Of a stretch of DNA of 64,000 nt, positions 34,101-43,354 are shown piece after piece. Origin of the DNA: Streptococcaceae bacterium. GTDB lineage: Bacteria; Bacillota; Bacilli; Lactobacillales; Streptococcaceae. The position numbers were made by a program, and so were the translations under genes. The stretch covers positions 1 to 64,000 of the forward strand of contig JAKVKP010000001.1 of NCBI GenBank assembly GCA_022484805.1, in the 5' to 3' direction. The notes under the pieces were generated by a model. The model searched no databases. It was given only the letters and a program-made list of their open reading frames with translations, and was not told the DNA's origin. Position 1 is the stretch's first letter, and each line of letters starts with the position of its first letter.

Positions 34101-35498
34101 TGGTGTTGTACCACTTTCTGACTTGGCATAAGACAATTCAGGTTCACCTTTAATCCCACGTCCATCCTCACCATTTTTAACTTTTGTGTAATTGAGTGAA
34201 GCTTCACCATTCGTCATATTCGTTGTTGTGCGAGTCCATAACCATTGACCTGCTTCAAGTGTTGGAATCGTAGTTACCCAACCGATATCGGGAGGTGTAT
34301 CCCCTTGAGTTGAAGTGCAATAATGTGTTTCAACATCAAGAACATAATTAATTTCTTTTTTTAACTTGGCCATTATTGTTGACAAATCATCTAATTTTGA
34401 TTCTAATTCAACAAAATTGCTGAATTCATACTCATTTCTCGAATCATCGTCATCATTGAATTTTTTGACAACCATTCTTGAAGATACAGTTACGATAGGT
34501 TTCATTTTATGGCTCGTAATATATACGTAATCACCTATGTTACCATCGAAACTTCCTTTTGCCGTGTATTCAATTTTTGCATGATCAATCTTTTTCAATT
34601 GGGCCAAGCTTTCAGTCCATAGAGTGTCTTGTGTTTTAGCTTGGGATTCGTATTTTCGATTCATATACCCATCAAATTCACCCGAGTTTTTTTCGGGTAA
34701 ATTAACAAAATATTCTTGATGTGCTTTTACAGAATAAATTCGAGTGTGTGTCTTTGGTGAATAATAAAGCAACTCACCAGTCTTTGTGTCACGTTCTTCA
34801 TAATACTTTCCAGCGAGCGTAATCTCATTACCATCAACTTCTGCACCAACAGGATTGATACATGTCGCCAATTCACTAATCGAACCTTTCCGAGTCAATT
34901 CAGTCAATGAATCATCTTCATCGGTTAATAAAGCGACTGGTTCAGATTCACCTAGTTGCTTGTACACATTCAATACTAATTTTGTAACTGTTGTGCCATC
35001 AAATTCAGGTACTAACTCAGCTTCAGCGTTATCAAAACCATTCAAAACATACTGCAACATCTCTGCATTACTTACGTCCGTCGAAGTATATTCGAGTTGT
35101 CGGTTCAAATTACTGATTTCATTGATTCCCAAAACAATACCTGTATCATAAAATATTAAATTAAAGTAATACTCAAATGATTTTGCACTGTCGGGCTTAA
35201 CGATTGGGTTTGCGTCCTCAGCGATAATGTCAATTGTGCCACTGTATAACGACAACGTTCGGACATCATCATTTAATGCATCGCCATCGTCATAGATTGT
35301 AAACCAGTATTCTCGACCACTTTTAGTCGCGCACATAACGTATCTACCACGAATCCACTGATCAGACATTGCACTATTCACCAGAATATTTAGGTCTAGC
35401 GTTTCTAAGATAGAATCTGTATATTTTCCAATTAAATAATCATCTGTCTCATATGCATCAATTGGATTATACATTCTATCCGTTAGTGTAAAAATCAT
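31164..35498 (-). CDS. Tail-associated lysin/receptor-binding protein (prophage endopeptidase tail)
   Basis: 1444 aa, tail-tip protein. Residues about 1-400 form the Tal/gp27-like tail endopeptidase module that closes the tail tip. From about 400 to 620 come three repeats built on TPP..W...IP.vpaGqYLWtrt...YTdGe..., each ending in a GATG/GEDG collagen-like turn; a fourth copy lies near residue 1080-1140. Two carbohydrate-binding-like domains lie between. The last 130 residues (NTLQPTNNLVIT... MLEGTSANSGYD) resemble BppU/C1q-like receptor-binding heads. The start overlaps the Dit stop by 4 bp. Confidence 0.85.
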   Translation of the reverse strand: MIFTLTDRMYNPIDAYETDDYLIGKYTDSILETLDLNILVNSAMSDQWIRGRYVMCATKSGREYWFTIYDDGDALNDDVRTLSLYSGTIDIIAEDANPIVKPDSAKSFEYYFNLIFYDTGIVLGINEISNLNRQLEYTSTDVSNAEMLQYVLNGFDNAEAELVPEFDGTTVTKLVLNVYKQLGESEPVALLTDEDDSLTELTRKGSISELATCINPVGAEVDGNEITLAGKYYEERDTKTGELLYYSPKTHTRIYSVKAHQEYFVNLPEKNSGEFDGYMNRKYESQAKTQDTLWTESLAQLKKIDHAKIEYTAKGSFDGNIGDYVYITSHKMKPIVTVSSRMVVKKFNDDDDSRNEYEFSNFVELESKLDDLSTIMAKLKKEINYVLDVETHYCTSTQGDTPPDIGWVTTIPTLEAGQWLWTRTTTNMTNGEASLNYTKVKNGEDGRGIKGEPELSYAKSESGTTPPTTWQSSIPDVPAGQYLWTKEVTTYTDGEKSSRVTPTLMGATGSAGIGITDKEVVYQAGASGTKAPTGTWVATPPTVAANQYLWTRTTLKYTSGEPTVAYSIGKMGATGASAQLLYLSANSETMAFDGDNVIKASQTVTITAKLQNITGSPTFSAVPYIGDVAQSAITLSGSGLSRTLTSALWTNADWDRIVVTATLGSLSDVISVNKVLDGGKGATGDAGKDGKIYTNLLQNSTWALGWDSWILNDGIKSFVSLNDPKSDKPNSRILSLEPSNLGSVTHQNNPRILVTEGLQYTIAFDIEVIPYVSDAWAFTCRIFDSPTGSNAQADAKQYYSRSLNQLGITQAVDFVRKEFTFTATVSGYMEVIPWKTSNADRITQRHRFREVMVIQGTPDQMPDVWYAHQNDLKAIQSNNQLIFNNKFIGYGALDSDSIGWYKRGSTSATHLMLPPESDFPDANIVRIPGINSNGLVTKVMPVTPGTYIQLNIPVRIPGTTPLNVSNIIYRVLFMDNNTVPWGIADSYLGTSWVDYRMNNTTGKGANITEHEFNTLISTNDTWTMTTAKILVPNGVTGVALQLFNNRGNVSYVQDYRLPQGLIFQKGNDGKGISGSPVVEYVGSTSGITKPTSGWTTTIPSVPAGSYLWSRTVTTYTDTSTSTSYSVAKMGETGLAGLDAMIISDTTPSSPKKGQLWQNSSGDQPWPVKRYDGSNWVDWGLGWGNLIVDNLSVLGYYMDVDETKGILIDNGEVRSVEVTNTTNKYRIYIGSKLSSGNISFYNKWESLDTTTATPIAEVLQTDFLFKDSQKLGNIGAYGSPNVDPALLYNAGTGTKHQFIGDLTVGGSAAVRLPGLRFTQDTKVASGGTFNTLQPTNNLVITDSKYVAVSGNNITFLKAGLIRLTMGYALSPRKVRTFLQLRSTSRGELLSSRINDFMLEGTSANSGYDSASGSALVMVNANEVCTVEAFPGNANMTGVNVLIEYI

Positions 35499-37012
35499 AC
35501 AAATTCCGCCCTTCCTGTCAATTTAATTTCTGGTGTTGTTGCAAAGCTACTATATGCTATGTATAAAACGGATTTCCCAGGGGGCGCAGTAATTTTTGTT
35601 GAAGCCGGATCTCTTAAATTTAAACCTTGAAGATCATTATAGGTTGCATAGATATTTCTTCCAATTTGACCATATTTCAAAACATCGCCTTTTGAAAACT
35701 TATTAGGATCATTTTTCCATGCATCAACATTTAATTTTTTCATTGATAAATATCTCAAGTGTGAACCAGCTACTAATCCATTAACACTTTTGTTTAAAGG
35801 TCTACCGTTCCATTGACCAACATAAAATTCAATCCAACCGAGTTCTTTGTCTGCTAAACTCGGAACGTTAAATGGAAAATATGCCCCGTACCAATAAAAA
35901 GTGATTTTTCCACCTTCTTTTTTCAAGTCCCAAGGGCCACCACCATTTGCTTGCCTTGAAGTGTACGGATTAGCCGATATCCAATAAGCTGGAGTGAATT
36001 CAATTGATTTTTTTGCTGATGTTGGCGCTTCTCCTGTTACCATGTTTACTTTTGCGGTATTCCCATTTTTGTCAACTTTTTCGATAATGTATGACGCAAT
36101 GAGAGTGCCATCCGTTGCGACAAAATTAAAATTAGTTGCGACCGTTTGTCCCATCTGTGATGTTTCAAACCAACTTCTAGCCCATATATAGAAATTTTTA
36201 GCACCTACTACCCCGTTTGAATCTTCAGGAATCACAATCCTTTTACAACCACCAGTAGCGTCTCCTGACGTTCCCATATTGCCTGACAATTCGCCAAGCA
36301 TTATGCCACTCGAATCGGATGTTGTATTTAAACTCAGAGAACATTTTTTATTCAAATCTTGAGTGTTTTTATTCCATGTTTCCCAATCAGAAAAATTTGT
36401 TGTCGATATTAATTGTTCTGACTTCAAATAAGTATGCCCGTCTGCCTCTTCAATATTTCCGAATAGAACTTTAGTTGAACCATCTGAATTTTCAAGACCT
36501 AAAAAGCCACAATCAGATTTGAAAGTGGCTTCAAGTGTCAATTGTATTGGTTCCGTTCCTGGATTATCAATTTCGATATAATCTAGTAATTGTCCAGATT
36601 CATTTTTATTGCTGACATTGTACGGCTCAACTGAATAAGCAACACCGTCATAAATCTCCCAAGTGATACTTCCTGTGCCTTCAATTCGTAAATCGTTAAA
36701 ATCAACGTCTCCGGATGGCCGAGCTAAATAATATTTATCCGGTTCATCACCAAAAATTAATTGGCATGGTTCACTAACATTTAATGCCTTTGTTGCTTGA
36801 CGCCTTTTTTCTAAAATATCTGAAACCATTATAAAATCCATTGGAATGGTAACCAATGTTGATTCAGTTCCTAAAAAATTAACACCTTTTCTATTATTAC
36901 GATTTTCAGTTCTAGAATTCAGACCAATCTTTAATCCTCTTTCAAGAGAGGTCACGTCTAATATTTGTCCAAATTCAAAGTCATTGAATATCACTGAAAA
37001 TTTTACATCCAT
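35495..37012 (-). CDS. Distal tail protein (Dit), enlarged form
   Basis: 505 aa, about twice the 250-300 aa of a classical Dit. The N-terminal part (MDVKFSVIFNDFEFGQILDV... RKGVNFLGT) and the mid segment YLARPSGDVDFNDLRIEGTGSITWEIYDG are typical Dit belt sequences. The extra 200 residues (about 180-470, with EDWE/W-rich strands) look like an inserted carbohydrate-binding module, as in 'evolved Dit' proteins that help host binding. Forms the ring between tail tube and tip. Confidence 0.83.
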   Translation of the reverse strand: MDVKFSVIFNDFEFGQILDVTSLERGLKIGLNSRTENRNNRKGVNFLGTESTLVTIPMDFIMVSDILEKRRQATKALNVSEPCQLIFGDEPDKYYLARPSGDVDFNDLRIEGTGSITWEIYDGVAYSVEPYNVSNKNESGQLLDYIEIDNPGTEPIQLTLEATFKSDCGFLGLENSDGSTKVLFGNIEEADGHTYLKSEQLISTTNFSDWETWNKNTQDLNKKCSLSLNTTSDSSGIMLGELSGNMGTSGDATGGCKRIVIPEDSNGVVGAKNFYIWARSWFETSQMGQTVATNFNFVATDGTLIASYIIEKVDKNGNTAKVNMVTGEAPTSAKKSIEFTPAYWISANPYTSRQANGGGPWDLKKEGGKITFYWYGAYFPFNVPSLADKELGWIEFYVGQWNGRPLNKSVNGLVAGSHLRYLSMKKLNVDAWKNDPNKFSKGDVLKYGQIGRNIYATYNDLQGLNLRDPASTKITAPPGKSVLYIAYSSFATTPEIKLTGRAEFV

Positions 37013-40000
37013 TAATTTAACCTCCCCTTAGATAGAATGGCTTTTCTTATTTCTTGCTCTGTCTGATATTCAGTGATCAATCCACCAACCTCGTTCAAAC
37101 CAAAATACACACGCATATTTTTTAAATCAGATCCAAATCGTTGCATAATTTTTACCAAGTTGTCTAATCGATCTTCCATTCCAGAAATATCAATATTTAT
37201 ATTCATATTTGATTTAAAATCTTCAGTTCCAATTGACCTTAGATTTTTTACAAAAGTTGAATCTTCTGGAATACCAATACCATCAGCATATCTAGGCACA
37301 CCTAGTCTGGCCATGAATTGTTTTGTTCGACTCGCTCTCAAGACTTTTGTTCCCACAGGCTCATTTAAAAGTACATTTCTACCTTGTGGAATAAACATTT
37401 GACCACTAGGACGAATAATCAATTCTTTCTTAATTGGACCAATCTGGCTTTCATCATTAACAACCATTGGACCACCTGGGTGATAATTTGTTCCTTTAGC
37501 GTTACCAGGTATTTTCGTAGTTGCTATTTCAACATAATTTCTAGCAATTACGGTTCCATCTGTAGACTTGAAATTAGTAATTGCACTGTTTGCATTGGTG
37601 GTATCTGCATCGATATTGATAGTTTTACCAGTCAAACTATTAATATTTGTTTGTGCAGCTGATACTGGACCACCAGTATTATTATTTGCGTTTAAATTTT
37701 TCGCTGGAGGATTGTTCTGCGCCCAGTTATTTAATTCGGCTGTTGCCCCTTCTTTACTTGCTAGAAAATTAGCATTATTACCAAGTAATAATTTTTCTCT
37801 TTCTGGCATTCTATCCCAAATTGCCAGATTTTCTCTTGAGCTAAAGATGGCAGCCATTACATTTGAATTATCACCGAGTAATTGCTTGCTTGCAGGTGTC
37901 ATATTTTCCCAAGAAATTAATGCCTGTTTTGCTTGATCATCATTAAGAATGTAGTTTGCATTATTACCCAATATTAATTTTTCTTGTTCGGGCATTTGAT
38001 TCCATTTTTCAAGTGTCTCTTGAGAACTGAAAATAGCTGCAAGTACATCTGAGTTATCCCCTACCAACTTTTGAACTTCTGGAGACATACCATTCCATGA
38101 TAATAATGCTTGTTTTGCCTGTTCATCATTTTGAATATAGCTCGAATTATCGCCGAGAATATTTTTAATTACATCAGGCATTCCACCCCAAATATTCCAC
38201 ATACTCTCAGATGAAAAGATAGTTGAAGCTAAATTAGTATTATCTGCTAAGAGTTGCTTAGTTTCAGGTGGCAAACCATTCCATCGATTTAAACTTTCTT
38301 CAGATGAAATAATGGTCGCTAACAAATTAACATTATTTGCAAGAAATTCTTGTTCTTCAACAGGAAATTCATTGTATCGACGCAACGCATCGTCTGAACT
38401 CAAAACGGCCGTTAATAGCTTATCGTTTTTAGCGACAAACTCTTTATCAGCTACTTGAAGTTGATTCCAACGATTGAGTCCTTCCTCAGACTCGACAATT
38501 TTAATTAAAGCATCCTGATTATTAACAAGTAATTGTTTCTCTTCAGTTGAAATATTGTTATATCGATTCAAAGCATCTTCTGAATTCAAAACTACTTTAA
38601 GTAACTTGTCATTTTTAACTAAAAATTCCTTTGTTTCAGCATCCAAATTATTCCAACGATTAATCCCATCTTCTGATTCAATGATTGCTTGGATTGCTTT
38701 CCAATTATCGACACCAATTTCTTTTGACAGAATATTGTATTGTTCCCATTTTTTACCATCTGATAAAGTATCAAGGAACGCGATTCTTGCTTCATCACCA
38801 TCAACTAATAATTTCTTTTCTTCAAGCTTAAGTATTCCCCATTGACCAGATTCCATTATCGTTTGAAGCAGTTCTTCCCTGCCTTCAACTGAAATTTTTC
38901 CGGTCTTTGGATCAAGTTTTAAATCTGACCAATTCTTTCCAGCCATCTTTAAGATTTCACCTAAATTTTCGGCTTCTTTAGATGATTCAGAACTACTGGA
39001 TTTAACTAATTTTGCAACTTCTTCAGTTGTCCAACCGTATTTTTCCCAAGCACCCGACATTTGTTCTAAACTAAAACCTTGTTCAAGAGTCAAATTGGCT
39101 AAACCTAAAATCATTGATTCATTATTCTTTTTATTTGCTTTATCTAATTCAGCAAGTTCCTTCTTGTACTCTTTCGTACCTTTTCCATAAATTTCAACTA
39201 ATTTGGATTTCTGTTTCTCGTAGCTTTCTTGCTCTTTAGTCAAGGCATTATCGACATTTAGTGCTCTATCTTGAAGTTGCTTATTCGATAACTTCGATAA
39301 ATCATCTTGATAGGCAGCCTCAATCGCAATTCTTTGATTTTTATTAAAGCCGGCAGCTTTTAATTGATCATCTGATAATTGACTATAATTTTCAGCAATA
39401 TACTGACGTTCCTCATCCGATAAGTTTCGGTTTGCGCTACTTGCATTTGTTAAAATTTGATTAATTTTATCAACAGCAGTTTTAGCCGATGCCACAGTTG
39501 CTTCATCTTTTTTAGCTTGTTCAGCGATATAGGCTTCAGCACGTGATTGCGCTTCTTGGCTATATAGACTTTTAGCGGCTTTTTCATCGCGTTCTTGATC
39601 TTTTTTAATTGTCTTTTCAATTGACTCGACAATTGCATTATTAGCTTGAACAGCTTTTTCAGCTGAACCTCTAACACCATCTGCATATTCATTTACATAA
39701 CTCGTCGCTTTTTCGTTTAATTCATGAGATTTAGTGATTACTTTATCTTGTTCTTTAGTAACACTGGTTCCCCACTTAGCACCAGCTAATTGATGTGCTT
39801 CATATGCTTTGACACCTGCATAAGTTGCTAATCCAATTGCTGCTACTGCAGTGACTGCAATTGCAGCTGGCCCAGCTATTGCGCCTAAACCTGCTATTAA
39901 TCCAGTCGATGCACCTGTTCCACCAACGGCAGTAGTCAAGGCGCCAACGCCACTAGCGCCAGCTGATGTCGCAGCTGAGGTTCCTAAACCAGTTAAAGTT

Positions 40001-41751
40001 GTTGTCAAACCAGCGATAGCCTTTTTCTCAGCAGATTTAGCTGCTAATTTTACTATCCCCGAATTTAAAAGCCCAAAACCAGTTCTTGTTACTCCAACTG
40101 CTTTAGTAACAGACCCCAAAACTTTTATTACTGGTCCAGCAGCTGCAGCATAACCAATCCATCTAATGATACTTTGTTGCTGTTCACTATCAAGTTCATT
40201 GAATTTAGTAGCTAAATCTCCTAATGCTTCAATAACTGGTCTTGCAGCTTGCATGCCATTTCGCAATGCATCTACAAAAGGACCACCTAAATCGATGGCA
40301 GTATCTACAACTTCATTTTTCAACATTTTAAGTTTAGATTCGGTTGTTTCATACCTGGTATTTGCCTCTTTGGTAAGAGCGCTATTTTCATCCCAAGCTT
40401 TATTCGACATGTCAACTGCACTCGTCATTGTGTCTGAAGCTAACGCTAACGATTTAAGCATATTAGACTGCCGAACACCTGACATTTCCAATTCATCCAA
40501 AACAGCAGTTGCAGATTCACCTTTACCGTCCAATTCACCTAGGCCTTTAATAAAGGCTTGAAGAGCCTCAATCGGTTTTTCTTTCCAGGTAGTCGCAAAT
40601 TGTTCGCTACTCATACTTGCGATAGAAGCAAGCTTTTCTAACCCTTCTCCACCAGCGTCTACATATCTTTCAAGAGCCGTTAAAGTTTGAGTCATCGCAG
40701 TACCACCAGCTTCGGCTTCGATACCTACTGAACTCATTGAAGTTGCTAGACCAAGAATTTCTTGATTCGTTAAACCGGCCAACGTCCCTGCAGAAGCTAA
40801 CCGATTAGCCATTTCGACTATGTCTGATTCCGTTGTAGCGAAATTATTACCTAGAGCAACAACTGATGATCCAAACTTTTGATACTCCGCACTGGTTAAA
40901 CCAGTAATGTTAGCAATTTTAGCAATTGCAGATGCTGCATCTTCGGCTGATAAGTTAGTTGATTCACCTAAGTCCAACATAACTTTAGTAAATCCGACAA
41001 CATCTTGTGTTTTAATCCCTAACTGACCTGCTGCTTCAGCTACTGCAGCAATTTCCGTATGGCTTGATGGTAATTCTTTTGATAAATTACGTAAACCAGC
41101 TTCTAAATCTGCATATGAATAAACAACTTGACCATTTGAATTTGTGACCTCATCATTTGTTTTCTTAACGCCAGCGAATGCACTTTCCCATGAAATAGCA
41201 GCAGTTGTTACAGCAGTCACGCCTGCTACAATTGGTGCAGTTAAGCCAACAGTTAAAATTTGACCAGCTTTCGAAATAGTACTGCCAACCTGCGCAATTC
41301 TTTCACCGGATTTAACATAAGCGTCAGCATGCTTATTCATCCAACCAGTAACACCTTGAGTTTCAACTTGTAGCCTAGCCATTTGGCCACTCGTTCTACT
41401 TAGCTCTGCTTCATAGCCAGATAGGGAGGTTAAAGCTTGATTATATTTTTGAGCTGCTTTAGCTGTCGTTGATGTTGCATTTCCTTCTGCATCTAAAGTT
41501 TTTTCATAAGCAGTTTTTAAATATCCTAATTCATTTTTTTGTGCATTAATAACTTTGGTAAGCCCTTGATGTTTAGTTGATAATGCTTGCATTTTATTAC
41601 CAGCATTATCCCAAATCTTAAAACCTGATGCCATTTCTTTAACAGCGGTCTTTGTAGCTCTTGTTGCACCAGTTAAACTACTGGAAAACGCTGTTGTTTC
41701 TAAACCAAGTTCAATTACCATTTGACCTAATGGTTTTCCATTTTGTACCAA
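37012..41751 (-). CDS. Tape measure protein
   Basis: 1579 aa. It sets tail length and helps DNA entry. Residues about 130-480 show the TP901-type tape-measure core (AGQILTVGLTAPIVAGVTAV... AEAAGQLGIKTQDVVGFTKVM... DLGESTNLSAEDAASAIAKI). Hydrophobic segments near 600-680. Coiled-coil region 700-950. Then ten tandem 31-residue repeats (about 1025-1340) of type NRWN.l..e.k.fLv.N..ll..v..se..l. The start is TTG 41751 with AAGGGGGG 7 nt upstream. Its long size predicts a tail of over 200 nm by the usual 1.5 Å per residue rule. Confidence 0.92.
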   Translation of the reverse strand: MVQNGKPLGQMVIELGLETTAFSSSLTGATRATKTAVKEMASGFKIWDNAGNKMQALSTKHQGLTKVINAQKNELGYLKTAYEKTLDAEGNATSTTAKAAQKYNQALTSLSGYEAELSRTSGQMARLQVETQGVTGWMNKHADAYVKSGERIAQVGSTISKAGQILTVGLTAPIVAGVTAVTTAAISWESAFAGVKKTNDEVTNSNGQVVYSYADLEAGLRNLSKELPSSHTEIAAVAEAAGQLGIKTQDVVGFTKVMLDLGESTNLSAEDAASAIAKIANITGLTSAEYQKFGSSVVALGNNFATTESDIVEMANRLASAGTLAGLTNQEILGLATSMSSVGIEAEAGGTAMTQTLTALERYVDAGGEGLEKLASIASMSSEQFATTWKEKPIEALQAFIKGLGELDGKGESATAVLDELEMSGVRQSNMLKSLALASDTMTSAVDMSNKAWDENSALTKEANTRYETTESKLKMLKNEVVDTAIDLGGPFVDALRNGMQAARPVIEALGDLATKFNELDSEQQQSIIRWIGYAAAAGPVIKVLGSVTKAVGVTRTGFGLLNSGIVKLAAKSAEKKAIAGLTTTLTGLGTSAATSAGASGVGALTTAVGGTGASTGLIAGLGAIAGPAAIAVTAVAAIGLATYAGVKAYEAHQLAGAKWGTSVTKEQDKVITKSHELNEKATSYVNEYADGVRGSAEKAVQANNAIVESIEKTIKKDQERDEKAAKSLYSQEAQSRAEAYIAEQAKKDEATVASAKTAVDKINQILTNASSANRNLSDEERQYIAENYSQLSDDQLKAAGFNKNQRIAIEAAYQDDLSKLSNKQLQDRALNVDNALTKEQESYEKQKSKLVEIYGKGTKEYKKELAELDKANKKNNESMILGLANLTLEQGFSLEQMSGAWEKYGWTTEEVAKLVKSSSSESSKEAENLGEILKMAGKNWSDLKLDPKTGKISVEGREELLQTIMESGQWGILKLEEKKLLVDGDEARIAFLDTLSDGKKWEQYNILSKEIGVDNWKAIQAIIESEDGINRWNNLDAETKEFLVKNDKLLKVVLNSEDALNRYNNISTEEKQLLVNNQDALIKIVESEEGLNRWNQLQVADKEFVAKNDKLLTAVLSSDDALRRYNEFPVEEQEFLANNVNLLATIISSEESLNRWNGLPPETKQLLADNTNLASTIFSSESMWNIWGGMPDVIKNILGDNSSYIQNDEQAKQALLSWNGMSPEVQKLVGDNSDVLAAIFSSQETLEKWNQMPEQEKLILGNNANYILNDDQAKQALISWENMTPASKQLLGDNSNVMAAIFSSRENLAIWDRMPEREKLLLGNNANFLASKEGATAELNNWAQNNPPAKNLNANNNTGGPVSAAQTNINSLTGKTINIDADTTNANSAITNFKSTDGTVIARNYVEIATTKIPGNAKGTNYHPGGPMVVNDESQIGPIKKELIIRPSGQMFIPQGRNVLLNEPVGTKVLRASRTKQFMARLGVPRYADGIGIPEDSTFVKNLRSIGTEDFKSNMNINIDISGMEDRLDNLVKIMQRFGSDLKNMRVYFGLNEVGGLITEYQTEQEIRKAILSKGRLN

Positions 41752-41754
41752 TTT

Positions 41755-42308
41755 TTAACCCCCCTTCCCAATTTCTTTAAACCAGTCTTCCATTGAAACA
41801 ACTTTCTTTCTTTTGGGTTTTTCATTCGCGAAAACTATTTCATACAGAAGTTTAACGTCGGTGTTCAAAACATCACTGATAGTCCAATTAGGATGAATAG
41901 TTAAAATCGATCTGACAAAATTTATTTGAAGTTCGTGATGTTCATGTGGTGTTATTTTTTTTCTTTTGGGTCAACAATTACCTCTTCCTGAGGTTTTTCA
42001 TATCCTAAAACACGATACAAAATAATATCCATAATCGTGTCTTTTTCTATTGCATCCATACCTTCAAGTAGAACTTCAACAGTTAAATCCTTGTCATCAA
42101 ATAAATCTGCAACAAATTTTGCTCTATACTCAGCCAATGACCTTTCTGATGGTTGAATTATCTTGCCATCTTTTCCCTCTTTGAAAAGTTCTGCTTCCCC
42201 ATCTGTATAATCTAAAGATTTTGAGTATGGTACATGACTTTGTGTAAATGTTTTCACTGTTCCATTTACAAGCAAATCTAAACGAATTTCTTTTTCTACT
42301 TTTGACAT
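41755..42308 (-). CDS. Tail assembly chaperone GT, frameshifted long product
   Basis: If the ribosome slips -1 on the run of eight As at 41955-41962 the reading continues as KITPHEHHELQINFV... and ends MEDWFKEIGKGG at 41755-41757, 2-3 bp before the tape measure start. This gives a product of about 185 aa sharing its N-terminal 118 residues with the short form. It is the arrangement of lambda G/GT: the T extension is in frame, full length, and has no start codon of its own. The single-frame search misses it. Confidence 0.75.
41952..42308 (-). CDS. Tail assembly chaperone G, short product
   Basis: 118 aa from ATG 42308 (GGAGGG 7 nt upstream; an in-frame TTG at 42323 overlaps that site). It ends in DPKEKK with the stop directly after the A-run. 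Acts with the long form to coat the tape measure protein during tail assembly; family inferred from gene order, size and the frameshift. Confidence 0.8.
   Translation of the reverse strand: MSKVEKEIRLDLLVNGTVKTFTQSHVPYSKSLDYTDGEAELFKEGKDGKIIQPSERSLAEYRAKFVADLFDDKDLTVEVLLEGMDAIEKDTIMDIILYRVLGYEKPQEEVIVDPKEKK
41955..41962 (-). other. Slippery A8 sequence for -1 frameshifting
   Basis: Minus strand GAA AAA AAA TAA: eight As before the stop allow both tRNAs to re-pair in -1. The overlap with the T frame starts here. Confidence 0.7.
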
Positions 42309-42330
42309 TAAATTTCCCTCCAAACAAATT

Positions 42331-42358
42331 AAAAAAGACTAGCAGTACGCTAGTCTCT
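42331..42358 (-). terminator. Terminator between major tail protein and chaperone genes
   Basis: AGACTAGC and GCTAGTCT around a 5-nt loop, followed by TTTTTAATT on the minus strand. It would lower expression of the downstream tail genes relative to the abundant tail-tube protein. Confidence 0.8.
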
Positions 42359-42375
42359 CAATGCTATTTTTCTTC

Positions 42376-42978
42376 TTATCCATTACCTTCAGTTGTACCA
42401 GCTTCAGTTGTACCAGTTGCATCTGCCATCATTTTCGCAAGCATTCCATCTCCACGGGCAAAACCTACAACTTTGTTCTTATCATCAATTTTTTTCGAAA
42501 TTGGTGCAAAAGAATATGAATCTGCATCAGGTTCCGTATTGTTTCCTTCTTTTGTCTTACCTGAAACAGCATTTAATCCAAATTTACCTGCAAACAATGC
42601 AAACCCTAAAACATCATTATTCATCGCATGCGATTCAAAAACTATTGAGCAAAACGGCGGGTTGGTATCTTCACCAGCATAGTAATAACCATCAGCTCCT
42701 TCTTTTTTTCCGCGACCTAAAATAATGTTTTCTGTATCGAAAGGTAAATCCAATGCTGTGAAAGTTGCTAAAACATCTCCCACACCTTGTTGTAAAATTT
42801 GATACGGAATATCTGATCCATAAATTTTTAATGCTTCGGGAGTCAAATTAGAAATTTCGAATGTTTTCGTAACACCTTTATCTGTTTCTCCTTTAATTAC
42901 ATATTGTTTCCCAGCAACTGGTTTCAATTCTTCATCAAATACGGTAATTGTAGCTTTTGTAAATCCTACTGCTGTCAT
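42376..42978 (-). CDS. Major tail protein (tail tube)
   Basis: 200 aa, strong AGGAGG before ATG. MTAVGFTKATITVFDE, then a beta-rich domain (VIKGETDKGVTKTFEIS, NIILGRGKKEGADGYYY) like the phi13-type tail tube proteins; C-terminal Gly/Thr-rich tail. Placed between the tail-completion gene and the chaperone. Confidence 0.88.
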   Translation of the reverse strand: MTAVGFTKATITVFDEELKPVAGKQYVIKGETDKGVTKTFEISNLTPEALKIYGSDIPYQILQQGVGDVLATFTALDLPFDTENIILGRGKKEGADGYYYAGEDTNPPFCSIVFESHAMNNDVLGFALFAGKFGLNAVSGKTKEGNNTEPDADSYSFAPISKKIDDKNKVVGFARGDGMLAKMMADATGTTEAGTTEGNG

Positions 42979-42979
42979 T

Positions 42980-43354
42980 TTATTTCCTCCTAGTATGTGT
43001 GTATTGCCTTATTAAAATGTGGATATTTTCATTTTCTGAATGGGGTCTGTCTTCACCATACACCTGAACATATCCATATTTTTCAAGTCCTCTATCAATT
43101 TTGTCATTCATCTGTTCGATATCAGTAATTAACGGATTAATAAAAACCATCACTTGAAGGCGATAGTTTCTTGAATTATATTTGTCCGATCCAAAAGATG
43201 AATTTGATTCATTTACATTTTCGACTTTAAAAAATGGTAGTTTGCTGAAACTTAAAAAGTCTACTGGAATTTTATACGGAAAAAATAAATCTTCATTGAT
43301 TTCAGGAAAGATTTTCGGTAAACATTCTGAGCAAACTTCTGCAACAGGAGTCAT
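42980..43354 (-). CDS. Tail completion/terminator protein (gpU-like)
   Basis: 124 aa. Order directly before the major tail gene and the pattern of a short alpha/beta protein with RLQVMVFINPL and a late basic end fit the tail terminator. Assignment by synteny; starts 4 bp inside the upstream gene. Confidence 0.7.
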   Translation of the reverse strand: MTPVAEVCSECLPKIFPEINEDLFFPYKIPVDFLSFSKLPFFKVENVNESNSSFGSDKYNSRNYRLQVMVFINPLITDIEQMNDKIDRGLEKYGYVQVYGEDRPHSENENIHILIRQYTHTRRK

